NCBI GenBank assembly: GCA_964035545.1
Contig: OZ037765.1
Span: forward strand, 19,772,698 to 19,836,697
Reading direction: 5' to 3'
Length of the DNA stretch: 64,000 bases
From: Bugula neritina
Taxonomy: Eukaryota; Bryozoa; Gymnolaemata; Cheilostomatida; Bugulidae
Made by a program: the position numbers and the translations under genes. A model generated the notes under the pieces. That model ran no database searches. It was not told where the DNA came from and saw only the letters and a program-made list of their open reading frames with translations. This document shows, piece after piece, positions 49,101-61,200 of this stretch; the stretch's first letter is position 1; every line of letters starts with the position of its first letter.

Positions 49101-52100
49101 CCGCATTCCTCGCCTCATTCTGGGTCTTCTCTTTGTGTGGGTGGCTGACGGGACTGCTCATGCTGACAGTAGATGTCTTGTGGTAGTCTAGGCCAGTGTT
49201 ATACTGATGTCCCAAGTCTTTACTGTAGGAGGTAGTTCTCGACATCTTAGATCGGGCAGGAGACGACTTCGACTGGGAGGAGCCAAATTTTCCACCAACA
49301 GAGTCTACCAATGAATATATAAAAGTTGTCACACTGTAGATGAGTCAACAAAGCAATATCTATGTGAAATTTTATTACAAAAGGTTTTAAATTTTACTCC
49401 ATAACACCTCGTTGTCAAAGAAATATCCATATAGGCCAACTTTCATAAAACCTTATGTCCAGAAATCTACTGGAAATTATATTCTGTTTTAAAAAAAAAT
49501 TCTGATACAGCTGCACACATAAAGTATGAACTACAAAAACACTATTAAAAGAAAAAATTATATATTAATACATATGTGACTCTTAATATTAAGTTGAATA
49601 ACTTTTTATACAATTTTATGCACTTACTTGAAATTAATTAGTAAATTTGAATTTTGTAATAATTTATTATCACTGTCTATGCATGATTCCTTATGCCACA
49701 AAACAATTAAGTAATACAAAAATTCAACACCATTGAAAATTTTGTATTAGTTTAACCAACTTCTCAGTTCCTTTATGTCATTTTCTTTTAAAACCTGTCA
49801 ACTTATATTATTTCTGACAGCAAAAAGACAGCTGTATAAAGGCGACCTATTTCCTTAACATAATTAATCATCAGACTATTAGAAAAGCATTAGCCTAGCT
49901 GCCTTGTCCTTCATCGCTACAATTTCCTTACCAAACAACTCAGATAATTTAGAGCTTGCTGACTGGGCCACTCCTTCCAGATCAGAGGAGAGATTTGATA
50001 TGAGTCCAGCTGAGGACGTGGACTGCTGGCCCTCACTCTATAAATGAGTTAAATTATAATCTCAGTCTACACACAGACAAGAAGTCGTGTCAGAGAACTA
50101 GACAAGTTGCAGTCACACTTAGTAAGGGCGTGACTTCAGCAATGCAAAATGATATAAATGCAAGAAAACCTGCTTGTCTGTAATAAAGGTTTATAGAATG
50201 AAACCATCTAAAAGTTAATAAAATTAAAAGCTTGCTAGGATAATTTCGCACAGACTAAAGACATGAACCATATTACAGTAACTACTAAGCCACAGCAGCC
50301 TATATATCAGAGTTTGTCTTTCCAAGTTTTCATATTTATAATGTCCGGCCTTCATTTAATTATATTTCCTGTCATGAGAATATGTTATATAGAATATTTA
50401 GGTACAGATTAGATTGACGGAGTTGATTTCAGCTAAATTAAAATAGCAACAACACAGAATGTATGGGAGTCACATGTTTCATATAACTGAGTACAAGTAT
50501 ATAACTTGTACAATATAGCACCTACCGAAGTTTTCCCCTTTGCATTCTTTGGAGGTGGTGGGTTTCTCCTTGGAGCTGGCTTAGGTGGGACTTCTTTCTC
50601 AACTTGGCTGTTTTCCTATTATATAGAAACATATTAAAACTACATTGAAATACATATATACTAATAAATCCTAAAGAAGAGACAGTCTTACAACAAAGCT
50701 TAAGCCCTAAACAGAACTTGACGGCTGAGAACCACAGGTTGTCATAAGCTAGTTGATTTCTTTTATTAAGTAAAATGGTTCAAATGAGTTCAGTATTTTT
50801 TGCAATCCATGCATTTCTTAACACAAAACCAAAGTATAAAAAGTTCCATATTTTAGTGTACGTTGAATATTTAAACCAAGCACCACAACGAATACCAATT
50901 TTATTGCAAAAATTCATCACAGCATAGCATAACACCCACATATACAACCAAAATCTGCATGAATGGGAAGTTCTACATATGATAATGCAATGGCTGCAGA
51001 ATGTTGATAGCAGGGCTTAGAATAACTCACTGGACTGCGAGCTGGGGCTGCCCGATGACTTGCAGTATTATTGTAGGTTAGGAGCTGGTTAGGGTCATTT
51101 TCCTCAGTGGAGCTGTTACATTCATCACTACTGTCACTTTCACTGCTAGATGAAGGGGCCACTAGGGTGTCTGTCTGTAACAGAAGTATATGTAGCATTA
51201 ACTAGGCAGTAAAGGAACATGTCTGTCAAAGTATGAGAGCTGCTTGCTAGTACATCAGGAGATTGATAGTATGTGCGATGCATAATCCTACTATATAGTG
51301 TACTGCTAGTTATATCACACGGTAACCATTATACAAGTAAACCACAGACTGGTAGCTAGAATTCTTCATAAGAAACTTATACCATAAACATAACAACATA
51401 ACATGATATATACATAATACAAACAACCACATAGTTGTATTAATATACTGGTATGTAGACGAAGCACTCATAAAATCATCTCTAAAGTTAAAGATTTAAG
51501 ATTTATATTTTTTGGGAGAAAATAAAGAGTCCAACATTTGATCACTAAGTTATTCACAATTTGAATAAAAAGGCTAATCCTAGAGAAAAACTGTAGCCTG
51601 TAAGTAAATTATGGTATACTCTATGAAGTTCAGTGGGTGGTCTGTAAATATCATCTACAGCTATTGTGATTGGCTGTCCAGCTGTGTTGGCATCATGTGA
51701 TTGGTCAACATCTGAATCGCTTGTTGCCGGATAGAAATGTTCATCATCACTCTCACCACTCTCATCTGTGGAAAAAATATTGCAAGCAATCATATAAATT
51801 ATGGTCTGCGTTTATATTTTTACCTCCAAAATTTAAATAAATGCATCAAAACTTTACAAACCCATGTAGGATCTAGTGAAAACAAAATCTAGTTAGATGA
51901 CCTTCGCTTTTTTTAAGTAACTAAGTAACTTGTACTAGTATGATTTTCGGTTACCATGCACACAACAAATAGAAATTCATATTGACGGAGAGAAGATAAC
52001 CGCTAACCAGTAGGCGCATCTGTACTTTTTTCTGCCAGGTGGAATATAGAATTGTCAATGTTATTGCAGGCTGAATATGACATCTTGTGCTGATTAGTCG

Positions 52101-55100
52101 CGTACCATCGAGGTTTATCCCCGACTTGCCTTGGATCATAAATACCAGTCTGCACTCTCATGAAGGCAAGGTTGGAGGGGCTCAGAGACCACTCGGTGTA
52201 GAATTCCACAGCCTGCCAAGTGTAGCTCATAAGGTAGTGGTTGACAAATAGCGGGCAACTATGCTAACTTTACAAGAACACACATCCTGCTTAGCTACAT
52301 ATTTTAAATGTTTTTCGCAAGAAAAGTACAAAACATCAATATAATTCTCTCCAACGCTATGGATTATACTCAGCAGGGACAATCCTTGGCCCAGGAAGAC
52401 CCTATTCAATCATATTACTCCGCAGTTAATGTGTTTATGAAGATAATAATATAACGTCAATATTTCTATCAAGTATTATAAGATAAAACTGCTAGTTGCA
52501 TGGGTAGAGTTTTGAAATCAATAAGAATAAGAAAAATCAATGATTGAAATGAAGTATAATGAACTGACATATTGATAATACAGACAGCTAGCCCGTTGTA
52601 TCTAATCACCGTTAGTGTATTACGTTCATCTGAATGCAAGGTGTATTAAATGCACAACAATCTATCCAGAGTAAAATGGCCATATATCATCAGTGTAGGC
52701 CGTAATTTTCAACACCTTAGTGTAATATAACATAAAATGCACTTTGACTAAAAAGCACCTTAAGATATACAAAGAGTTCTTTTCAGTTTTATTATCTTGG
52801 TTTTTGTCTGCTTTTACTTCACTTCAATTACATCGCAGCTATAAAAGTTTTTTGACTTTATGACTCAGCAATAGTGAAACATGGTGAATTTTAAAGGCGC
52901 TGTTCTGTTTTTAAATTCCCAATAGAATAGCTTAGTTCTTGAAAATGATATATCAGTGTGAAGTCAATTACCGCATACAAATGTATTCACGTTCGAAAGT
53001 TCTTAGAACTTTTTTCAGTATCAATTAAACTGTATAAACTATGACTAAATAGTGTCAGCAAATGTTGGCAGTGCCAGAAAAAGATAGCTTGTAGTAGCTA
53101 TGACCAACTTTCTATTTGATACTGGAGTAAGTTACAACACTTGGCCTACCAATATTACCGGATATTACTATTGAGTTCTGCACCGCATTGAGCTCTAGCG
53201 CAACAGTTAAGGAGAACAGCTGCTTCTCTATAGACATCTGTGTGAGCTCACCTGTGTGCTGGCCAGCCTGCAGATGAAAAGCGTCTTAGTGGGTCGAGAT
53301 TTGATGAAACTGGCGAGTTGAAAGCCAACAACGGGTCTAGGATAAAGCCTGAGTATCCTAGTGTGCTCCTGAATATTACCCAGTATATTGGGGGAGGCGA
53401 AGAACCGAACCTACATAGGAAATATGCACAAGTGCTGGTGAAATATGCTTTCATGAGTCAATGAAACTGTCTTTCATGTCACATGATTACTAGTAGTTGA
53501 CAGGACAGCCATGCTTGAGCTAGTTTAGATAAGGCATGAATAGAGCATCTCATATATAACAATACTTCAACATGCTCAAAAGGTTAAAAGTGTGTATATA
53601 AGTAATGGCCAGGAGTAGAATATATTCATATGCAAAACACACCAAACAACAATTGTGTATTGTTCTGAATTAAAACAAAATGTAGATAAAAATCAAATTT
53701 TATGACGTGCCATTCATTCCGAAGCGCCAAAACTTATTATGTACGACTGTACGAATAAAATAGAGGTATGAAACAAAGTAGTAAAAAGTCAAATGAAAAA
53801 CATTCTAGGAAAAAGTACAACTTCTTAGCCTTTGTTATTGGCTTTCTAACTCGAGGGTTATAGATTTTAACAAAATATTATAAAGATTTAAGAATGATCT
53901 TTTCATTCAAACCATTAAGTATTATATCAAGTGGGACTGTAGAAGGTGGTAGTATTAGCAGTATAATCTGCTATTACTAGCTGATTAACACATCTTCTTG
54001 TAGACACACAGACAGCCTATGATATCATAAACCAACAGAATGAAGTATATATAGCAGCTTCAATAAAATCAAACAGCTTATATTCTTGCAGCAAATATAC
54101 AAAAATTTGCTTTTAACAAAACTCAAGTAAATACTAAAACAAGACATGTGAAACATTTCTACAGCTTTAGCTAGATACAGCTGTTACAAGATGAGTGTGT
54201 AGTAGACTATACCGTACCATAGCTACTCTAGTGGCAACATCTACGCTGTCTATATCATTCCCATAGATGAATGGATTGAAGGAGCGGCCCTGCTGTTGAG
54301 CTGCTAAGTTTTCAGCCTGTTTATTTCCTTTCTGCTGCTTAACTACCAGCTCATCCAGATTCTTGACTGGCTGAGAGGAGCCACTCATACTGGCAAGTGA
54401 CTGAAATTATATAAAAACAATTTCTAGGAGAACAAACAAGAGACAAGTTTTATACATTTATAAACTTTTACCGAACTGCCTAACAAACTAGTACTCCTCC
54501 CCTCCAAGCACACGATAAGCCCATTTTATTGTAATTTGCAGAATAGTGTTTCACGGCTGATAATATAAGAACAAGTTTTATGATTTAGCAAATTTCAACT
54601 AGTAACAAAAATCTGCTTGTCTAGAAAGCTAACACCTGAAGATGTTGAGAAAAAATTTTTATTTACTGATTTAGCTTTTGAAAATTACATAGAAATTAGT
54701 GTTGTGTGCACCAGTCTTACCTGTTTAAAATGAGTTCTCAACATAGTTCCTTCAGGCTCAGGGAGGGGTGGCAATTGGCCCGCCAAGCCTGGGGGAACAG
54801 TGACAGAATCTGAGTCTAAGTCAAATAGCCATACGTCATTGGGAAGGCAAGTTTTTCTTGTTTGTCCAAAGCATGCAGGAATACCAATTATGTATGGAGT
54901 AGGCGCATATAAGAGCTGCAGAAAATCAATAAAGTAATTACGGCATATGAGTACGTGGTACAGAGTTGGCTAATGGGTTTTAGGATACTGGCCTAGCATC
55001 ATATGTGTAGATAAAAGGCTGTAACAACTACGTCAAGTTTCACAGTATTTATTATAAAATATGAAACTGGGTTATACAAATCTATAGAGGCAAGTTCAAG

Positions 55101-58100
55101 GACAGTTATACCATCTACCTTTAAAAAAACAATAAAAGCTATATTATCAAAGAATGAAATGGGATATAAAAATGGTCAAGCTCGACAATATACAGTATAG
55201 TAAGATAAGTAAGTGTTGATAATTTTAAAATATCTAGATGAAAATAAGGAGCTAGAAAATCCCGGTTGCAACAAGAAATATGTGATATGATGGTTGGGTG
55301 ATGGATAGAGATGCTGGTAGTATTGGTCTAGTTTTCATTCATACAGTCACATGCACTTTGCAAGCCTCGGGTATTCTCATAATTAGCGTTGGAGTTGAGA
55401 AAGAAATTGCTGGGTTTTAATTAACTGATAAATGACAAGATAAGTGATATGTAAAACATTTTCATCGCATTATGTTGAAGTGTTAAGCATTATGCGTCTC
55501 TGAGGAAGTAGATTAAATTGTGTAGGCAATAGTTGAAACATAATGGATCCTAGTAAAAGTTGAATAGAAAGAACTAGAAACTCTTGTGTGATCTGTGTAA
55601 TATAGCAGCAGTAAGAAACTATCATTGAATGGGAACTATCTATTCAAATATTGAATATCAGAACCAAGTGTATCTAAATGGTCAGATAAAACACAAACAG
55701 CTTCTCAACGTTGCATCACCTCAAAACGTCACCAGTTTACAGAGAAAGAAATCCTATCATTTACCAAAACTAACATTCAGCTTATATCTTTGTATTCAGA
55801 AATACAAAATCTACAAGTTTCACAACTAAAACTCTCTCTCTCTAGTAAAGTGTAGTACAAAGGTGATAACAAACATAATAGGAATTGCAAAGGCAAGTGA
55901 ATGCTACATTATAAATGACACTACATTAGAGATGACACTACATTATATGGAGTAGGATGCGAATCAGGTTCAACAAAAAAAAGGTCATCCCTTTTAATAT
56001 CAATTACTTTTCGTATTGATGAATAATTAAATTGCATATCACAAAATAAATGTTCCAGTCAATACACTTTATCTATACACATATATTTCATCTGATAATT
56101 GCTCATATAAGAAAAGTCACGTAGTCATTATATATACATATAAAGAGGCAAGGCACCTGAGATTGTAAACTGGGGAAAATATACACAATTTCTCAAACTA
56201 TGAAACAATCAAAACATGTGAGCAAACCAGCAAAAATGCGGAACAAATCCAATTGCTATTACTATATAGACTAAGACCTGACTTAGGTGATAAATGGTTA
56301 GTCTAAATGGAAGTAGCACATCTAGTAGTTACATTTTTGCTCTAATTCAGGTTAAACTTATCAATTCCAATCACCTGCACAAAATAGACTCTAAATTGAG
56401 TGTAAATTTTAAATTTTTGAAGAGTTGGATTTCTCCTGCAATTGCAATTTTTCTTCTTCTAATCTTTCCAGCCATAACCAACTAATTTTATCTTTCATAT
56501 ACTATCATTTCTAAGCTATTAAAATAACTATTCATATATTGTAAAAATATACACCCTTGATGAAATTCTGTTCAACATCAACATATCCTTATAGCTACTT
56601 TAATTCAAGCTTTCAACGGAAACTCACCTGTTCAGAGTTAACTAGACTGGCAGGTAGGAGTGGAATGACAGGAAACATATACTCAAGTGGGTAGATGAGT
56701 GCCACCAGGGCCAGCACTGTCATAGACAGCACATTGTAGTCCCTTGACATCAGCAATACCTACAGTAATGTATACTGAAGTTCACCACCGGCAAACCAGT
56801 AATTTTAATTCATACTTTGACTAAGTTATATTTCCCAGAAACTGGGTGGCTAACAACTGACTGTCCTGACAGCCTACTAAACAGTGTCAGAGTATTACAC
56901 TGTGTGTAGCCCACACTAAGAGTATGCCATGGTCAGAAGGGTTAGCAGGTATATGATGTCATTACAGTTTTCATGATATATAGAGTTGACAGTTAGACGG
57001 TATATAAAATGCAACACAAGTAACACACCTTGTGCTCCAGTATGATGCATTCTAACACTTGTATGCACTTCTCTACGCCAAGTAGATCCAGAGGTAAATG
57101 AAGTGGGAAATCCACCAAAGAGAATCTTGTTTGGTCGGGTAATGCCAAGATATGAGGCTGGCCGACAGATTCTGGCACTATGTGCAGCTGAAATATTAAC
57201 CTTATGAACATATTTAAATGAACAACAAAAATCGTATTAATGATAAATGTTATATAAAACATTAATTATTATCCATCGACAGTCTATGTGATAATACAAA
57301 TGTTAAGACCTGCATGATAACATCAGGGAATTGAAATAAGTAAGGAAACGATACAATACACATGAATGAGTGTATACTGTGCACAAGGTATATACGTGTG
57401 TGCACCTGGAGATAGCATTTGCCTGGTACAGGAACTGGAGAACTAAGAAGTCTGTATATCCACGTCTCAATCTGCTTGACCCAGTGGAGGACTGTCGGGT
57501 CAGCTGACTCTGTGACACTGCTCAGCATGTACTTCCATATCAGGTTTCTTTAAAAACAAGTAAAATGAAAATATGAAGAGCCTAAAATAAATCCCCAGTC
57601 TGAAACCGTTCCACATCATCATGCAAGGAACTAAACAACACACCATGCAGTTTAAATGCAAGACTTATAGCTAGCTCCATGATGCATACCTCACTCTGCG
57701 CTTGTCGCATTTCTTTTTATATGCAGCGGCATTGCACACATCTATCAGTTTAATTAGCACATTCAGACATTCACGGAACGTGTCAAACAAAGCGTGGTGA
57801 CTGATGAGGCAGAGAGAGGTCAAGGTATGTGACCTCAAGGCCTTCACTCGCATGCTATGAACACTCCTGGCACCTCCCTCATTAGAGCTCGTACTCTCCA
57901 AGCTGGTTTGTTGTGGCAACGATTTGTACTTTCTTTTGAACGGTCTATAGAAATTCAAACAAGTACCATATCGCCTCCTGCCGGAGTCTTTGTCAGTTAG
58001 AGCGAATATGAAGGATTGCCTGTCACGCTGGGACATGTGTTTAGCACCAATAGTTGAACATCCTTCTGGCTGGCAGAAGAAGGCAGTGTCTGGTGGTAGA

Positions 58101-58264
58101 ATGAAGTCTTCATGGTCGTTTGGTGGGTATCGGCGGAGGATTTCCGGTTGCTGCGCTGTTTCACTGTCTATAGATGGATTGGCATTGCCAACAATTGCAA
58201 CATAGTCAACAAGTCTGGGACAGAAGTATTTCAGTGGCTCCATCAACGCCGTATTTTTACAGTT
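40137..58264 (-). CDS. MADD: MADD / Rab3-GEF orthologue (DENN-domain GDP-GTP exchange factor)
   Basis: The 26 exons in transcription order are: 57690-58264 (ATG at 58243), 57406-57547, 57029-57187, 56628-56759, 54721-54915, 54218-54400, 53252-53410, 52008-52212, 51620-51765, 51031-51174, 50526-50615, 49932-50037, 49094-49304, 48339-48525, 47639-47927, 47122-47226, 46667-46782, 45557-45725, 45340-45460, 44708-44924, 44057-44329, 43725-43797, 43279-43385, 41356-41428, 40633-40676, 40137-40226. Phases close at 1,429 aa; human MADD is about 1,650. The uDENN starts at [13 protein letters not shown]; the cDENN has [16 protein letters not shown] and [16 protein letters not shown]; the dDENN has [16 protein letters not shown]. 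After an acidic Ser-rich linker come [31 protein letters not shown] and the terminal [15 protein letters not shown], as in MADD. MADD activates Rab3 and Rab27 and binds kinesin-3 cargo in neurons. An acceptor directly before exon 1 implies an upstream non-coding exon. Confidence 0.93.
43581..43712. repeat. Intronic repeat with minisatellite tail, copy 1
   Basis: AAATTATCATTTTACAGAAT and about 80 following bases match 45060-45160 closely. The block ends in repeats of TGTAGTACTGAGTG-like words. It lies in the MADD intron between exons 43725-43797 and 43279-43385, starting only 13 bp from the first of these. Confidence 0.8.
45060..45237. repeat. Intronic repeat with minisatellite tail, copy 2
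   Basis: Same block as 43581-43712, with a longer tail of about 16-bp units (GACTGTAGTACTGAGT), three nearly identical in a row around 45169-45217. It lies in the MADD intron between exons 45340-45460 and 44708-44924. Confidence 0.8.
46347..46385 (-). other. Candidate 39-nt in-frame MADD microexon
   Basis: On the minus strand an acceptor TTGTGCAG precedes 39 bases encoding [13 protein letters not shown], followed by the donor GTTAGT. The phase is 0 on both sides and so are the flanking exons 46667-46782 and 45557-45725, so inclusion or skipping keeps the frame. The peptide has no homologue I can recall at this site, so it is a candidate cassette only. Confidence 0.45.
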
Positions 58265-61200
58265 CTGAAAAGAAATAGACTGCTCACATAAAACGGTACA
58301 CATTTTCTATTAACAGTATTTTCTTAAACATGCACTTGAAGAGTAAAATAAACAGGTTGAAGACCCAAACAGTGTACAAGCTTACACTGATAAAAAATCA
58401 ATTTTCCTAAAATGAGCAACTTTAAAAACGTGTTTTCTAAAATTGATATTAATCATTTCAATAGAAAGCTCACACGCTATAAGTTTTAAGCATGATAGCC
58501 AGAGCTAGAAAAAAATTGATGCAGTTTATAAATTTCCATTTCCATTAATTAGACATTTCAGATATGAAAAAGTATTATTATAATATTGACTATAATAGTA
58601 ATCTGCCTTATGTTGATCATTGTTATTATCAATAGTTGAAATAGCACTAGCTGTGTTGCCGGGTAGCTGTGAGTAGTAGTAGTAGTACTGAGTTAGTTTA
58701 CTATCATTTATTCAGTATGAGACCACCAACAATTGCCAACCTTAAAGTATTAAGCAGGTGTCCATGATGTTTAATCTACAAATAGAACCTTAATAATTCT
58801 TACAACTTTGAGTGATAATTTTACATATGATTATGAGTCTCATAATGATGATTTTACAATAATCTTTATTGCTTTCATGTAAACAAATATTGCATTTGTA
58901 TTTTTTATTCCATCACTAGAAATTAATTGTATATTATGCTAATTCAAATAATTTTCAACAAAAATTGTGATTATGCTAATACAACTACATAATAAAATTT
59001 ATTAAAAAAAATATATTTAGCAATCAATGAGGAAAAATTAAAAGCTGTAAGTTTTGTGATAAAAACAAAGCTACTATTAATCTCAGTAAATCCTAGCTCC
59101 TGAACTTTATGTACAAAGAATATATGAAAAAATTAGACCTGCTAGAAGAATGCATAAGGCCCTTAATCAAAAGTGTTTCAATTCAAATTGATCATTAATA
59201 AATATTTATAACAAAAAAGACAGTATGGTTATGATTGCGCATAGCAATATTATAATATAACAACTAACAAAGCAATTACCATGATCACAATCATAAGCAG
59301 CAAATATAACGCAAGTTTAAATCCTAAGTTTAATTATAGTAGTACTGTTATAAGCCTATTAAAATTGGTAATACTATTGGTCAGACATACTTATAGTAAT
59401 ATATATAATATATTGATGCTTACATCTAAATCTACTTTATTAGTTTATAGCATAATCTAGAGGCAAATCAGATTTGCACTTGGAAATTCGAAGAGAACCA
59501 ATGATAATGAACAGTCATGATCATGATTAGATAATCACGGGAATATCAATACAAATTTAGTAATGCTAAATCTAATCCTACACCAGTGATCATTGCAACT
59601 GTGATTCGCTGATTATTAATAAGATTTCCATTGTAAGTGTATTACGTATGCACGTAATACTTGTGATTGAGTCTAATTCTATCAATGTTGCTACTGGTAT
59701 GAGCAGTAGAAATCATCTTTGTTAATATTATTATCAATTTTTTTATTTACATTATTTCAATTTAAATTTGTAATAAACTATTATTTATTAATCATTATGA
59801 TTATAATTATTTCAATTCATGGTTAATTCTAATCTAATTCCCTACAGTTACTGCTAGAGTAAGAGTTACCTTTAACTTTAAGTTTATACTAGGTCTATAA
59901 GTATAATAAATGACAAGTTTTTAAGCTATAAGTTATAAATATATGAATCTTCATAATGATAATGATAATCTGTTAATCACTAGTCAGTTTTATCAAATTT
60001 AATATAAGTTACAGTGCAGTGATACTCATACTGATACTCATAGTCACACTCAGAGTCATAGTGAGTAATAGTATCATAGTCATAGTGATACTGATAGTCA
60101 TACTCTGATATTCAATCATACTGATAGTAATACTAATACTAATAGTAATACTAATACTAATAGTTATACTAAATGTAATAGTTAAACTTAATGTTATACT
60201 AATACTTATTTTCTTATTCAGTTATACTTATTCAGTTATTGTAGTTATTGAACATGAATACAAAAGTAAACTGATATTTTATTACAGATTACACAGCTTA
60301 AGTTACAGTGTAACAGTGCAACACCAAAGAATAAAGAAGCGAAATGTGAGTGGGTTTCAGAAAGTCAAAGTGAAAGTGATCCAAAAAATTACAGCTAGTC
60401 GTAAGAATACCCCAATCAAACCTCATCGAGTTATAAGATGAGCTTCAATAAGTTTTTGCTGCGCAAATCAATAATATTGAATAAGCCTCCAAGTTACACA
60501 ATCCTGTTAGTTTCCGGGGAGCTTTCTCATCTAATGTATATTGTAGAGTTACCTCCTTTCTGTAATCAATCGATGACAACTACATTATTTTCTCAATTAT
60601 AATGTTATATCTTAGAGTTACCCTACCTACAATTATAGGTAGGATAACTACTTATCGTGTATACATTACTTTACATACTTGATCTTTCACAACACAATAA
60701 AATCACTAATAAAATGCAGCTCAGTCAAGAAGCATTCTGTTACACGCTGTATAGAAGCACAGAAGCAGTCAATAGTAGCACCATTGGCTGAAATATTATG
60801 GATAAAACATTGCAGAATAGGAGGTTGAAAAGTGTTGAGAAAAATGAAATATGGCCAAGAAGCACATAAGGATGCATGGTATCAAAACAGAAACCATCAA
60901 GATAGGCTAAATAACTTGTTACTCAAATTGAACTGACCAAAAAAATTATGAACTGTTTGCAAGATCAACGAAAATTATTCCTTTTTACATCAAAAATATT
61001 TATATGTTCTGGAAAGCAAAGGCAAAGGCCAGACTTAAAGAACTGCAAATAAATACATGCACTTACTTTTAGATCTCTACAGATTATGTGCAACTCTGAT
61101 AAAATTTAAGGCTAGAAAAACTCTAGATGTGATACAACTTTAGAACTAACAATATTCAGAAGCCAGTGTTTCGTCGTTATAATCACATTCACAAACTTTC

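Noticed and set aside
57990-58205. 71-aa plus-strand frame
   Set aside because: Antisense to the MADD uDENN exon.
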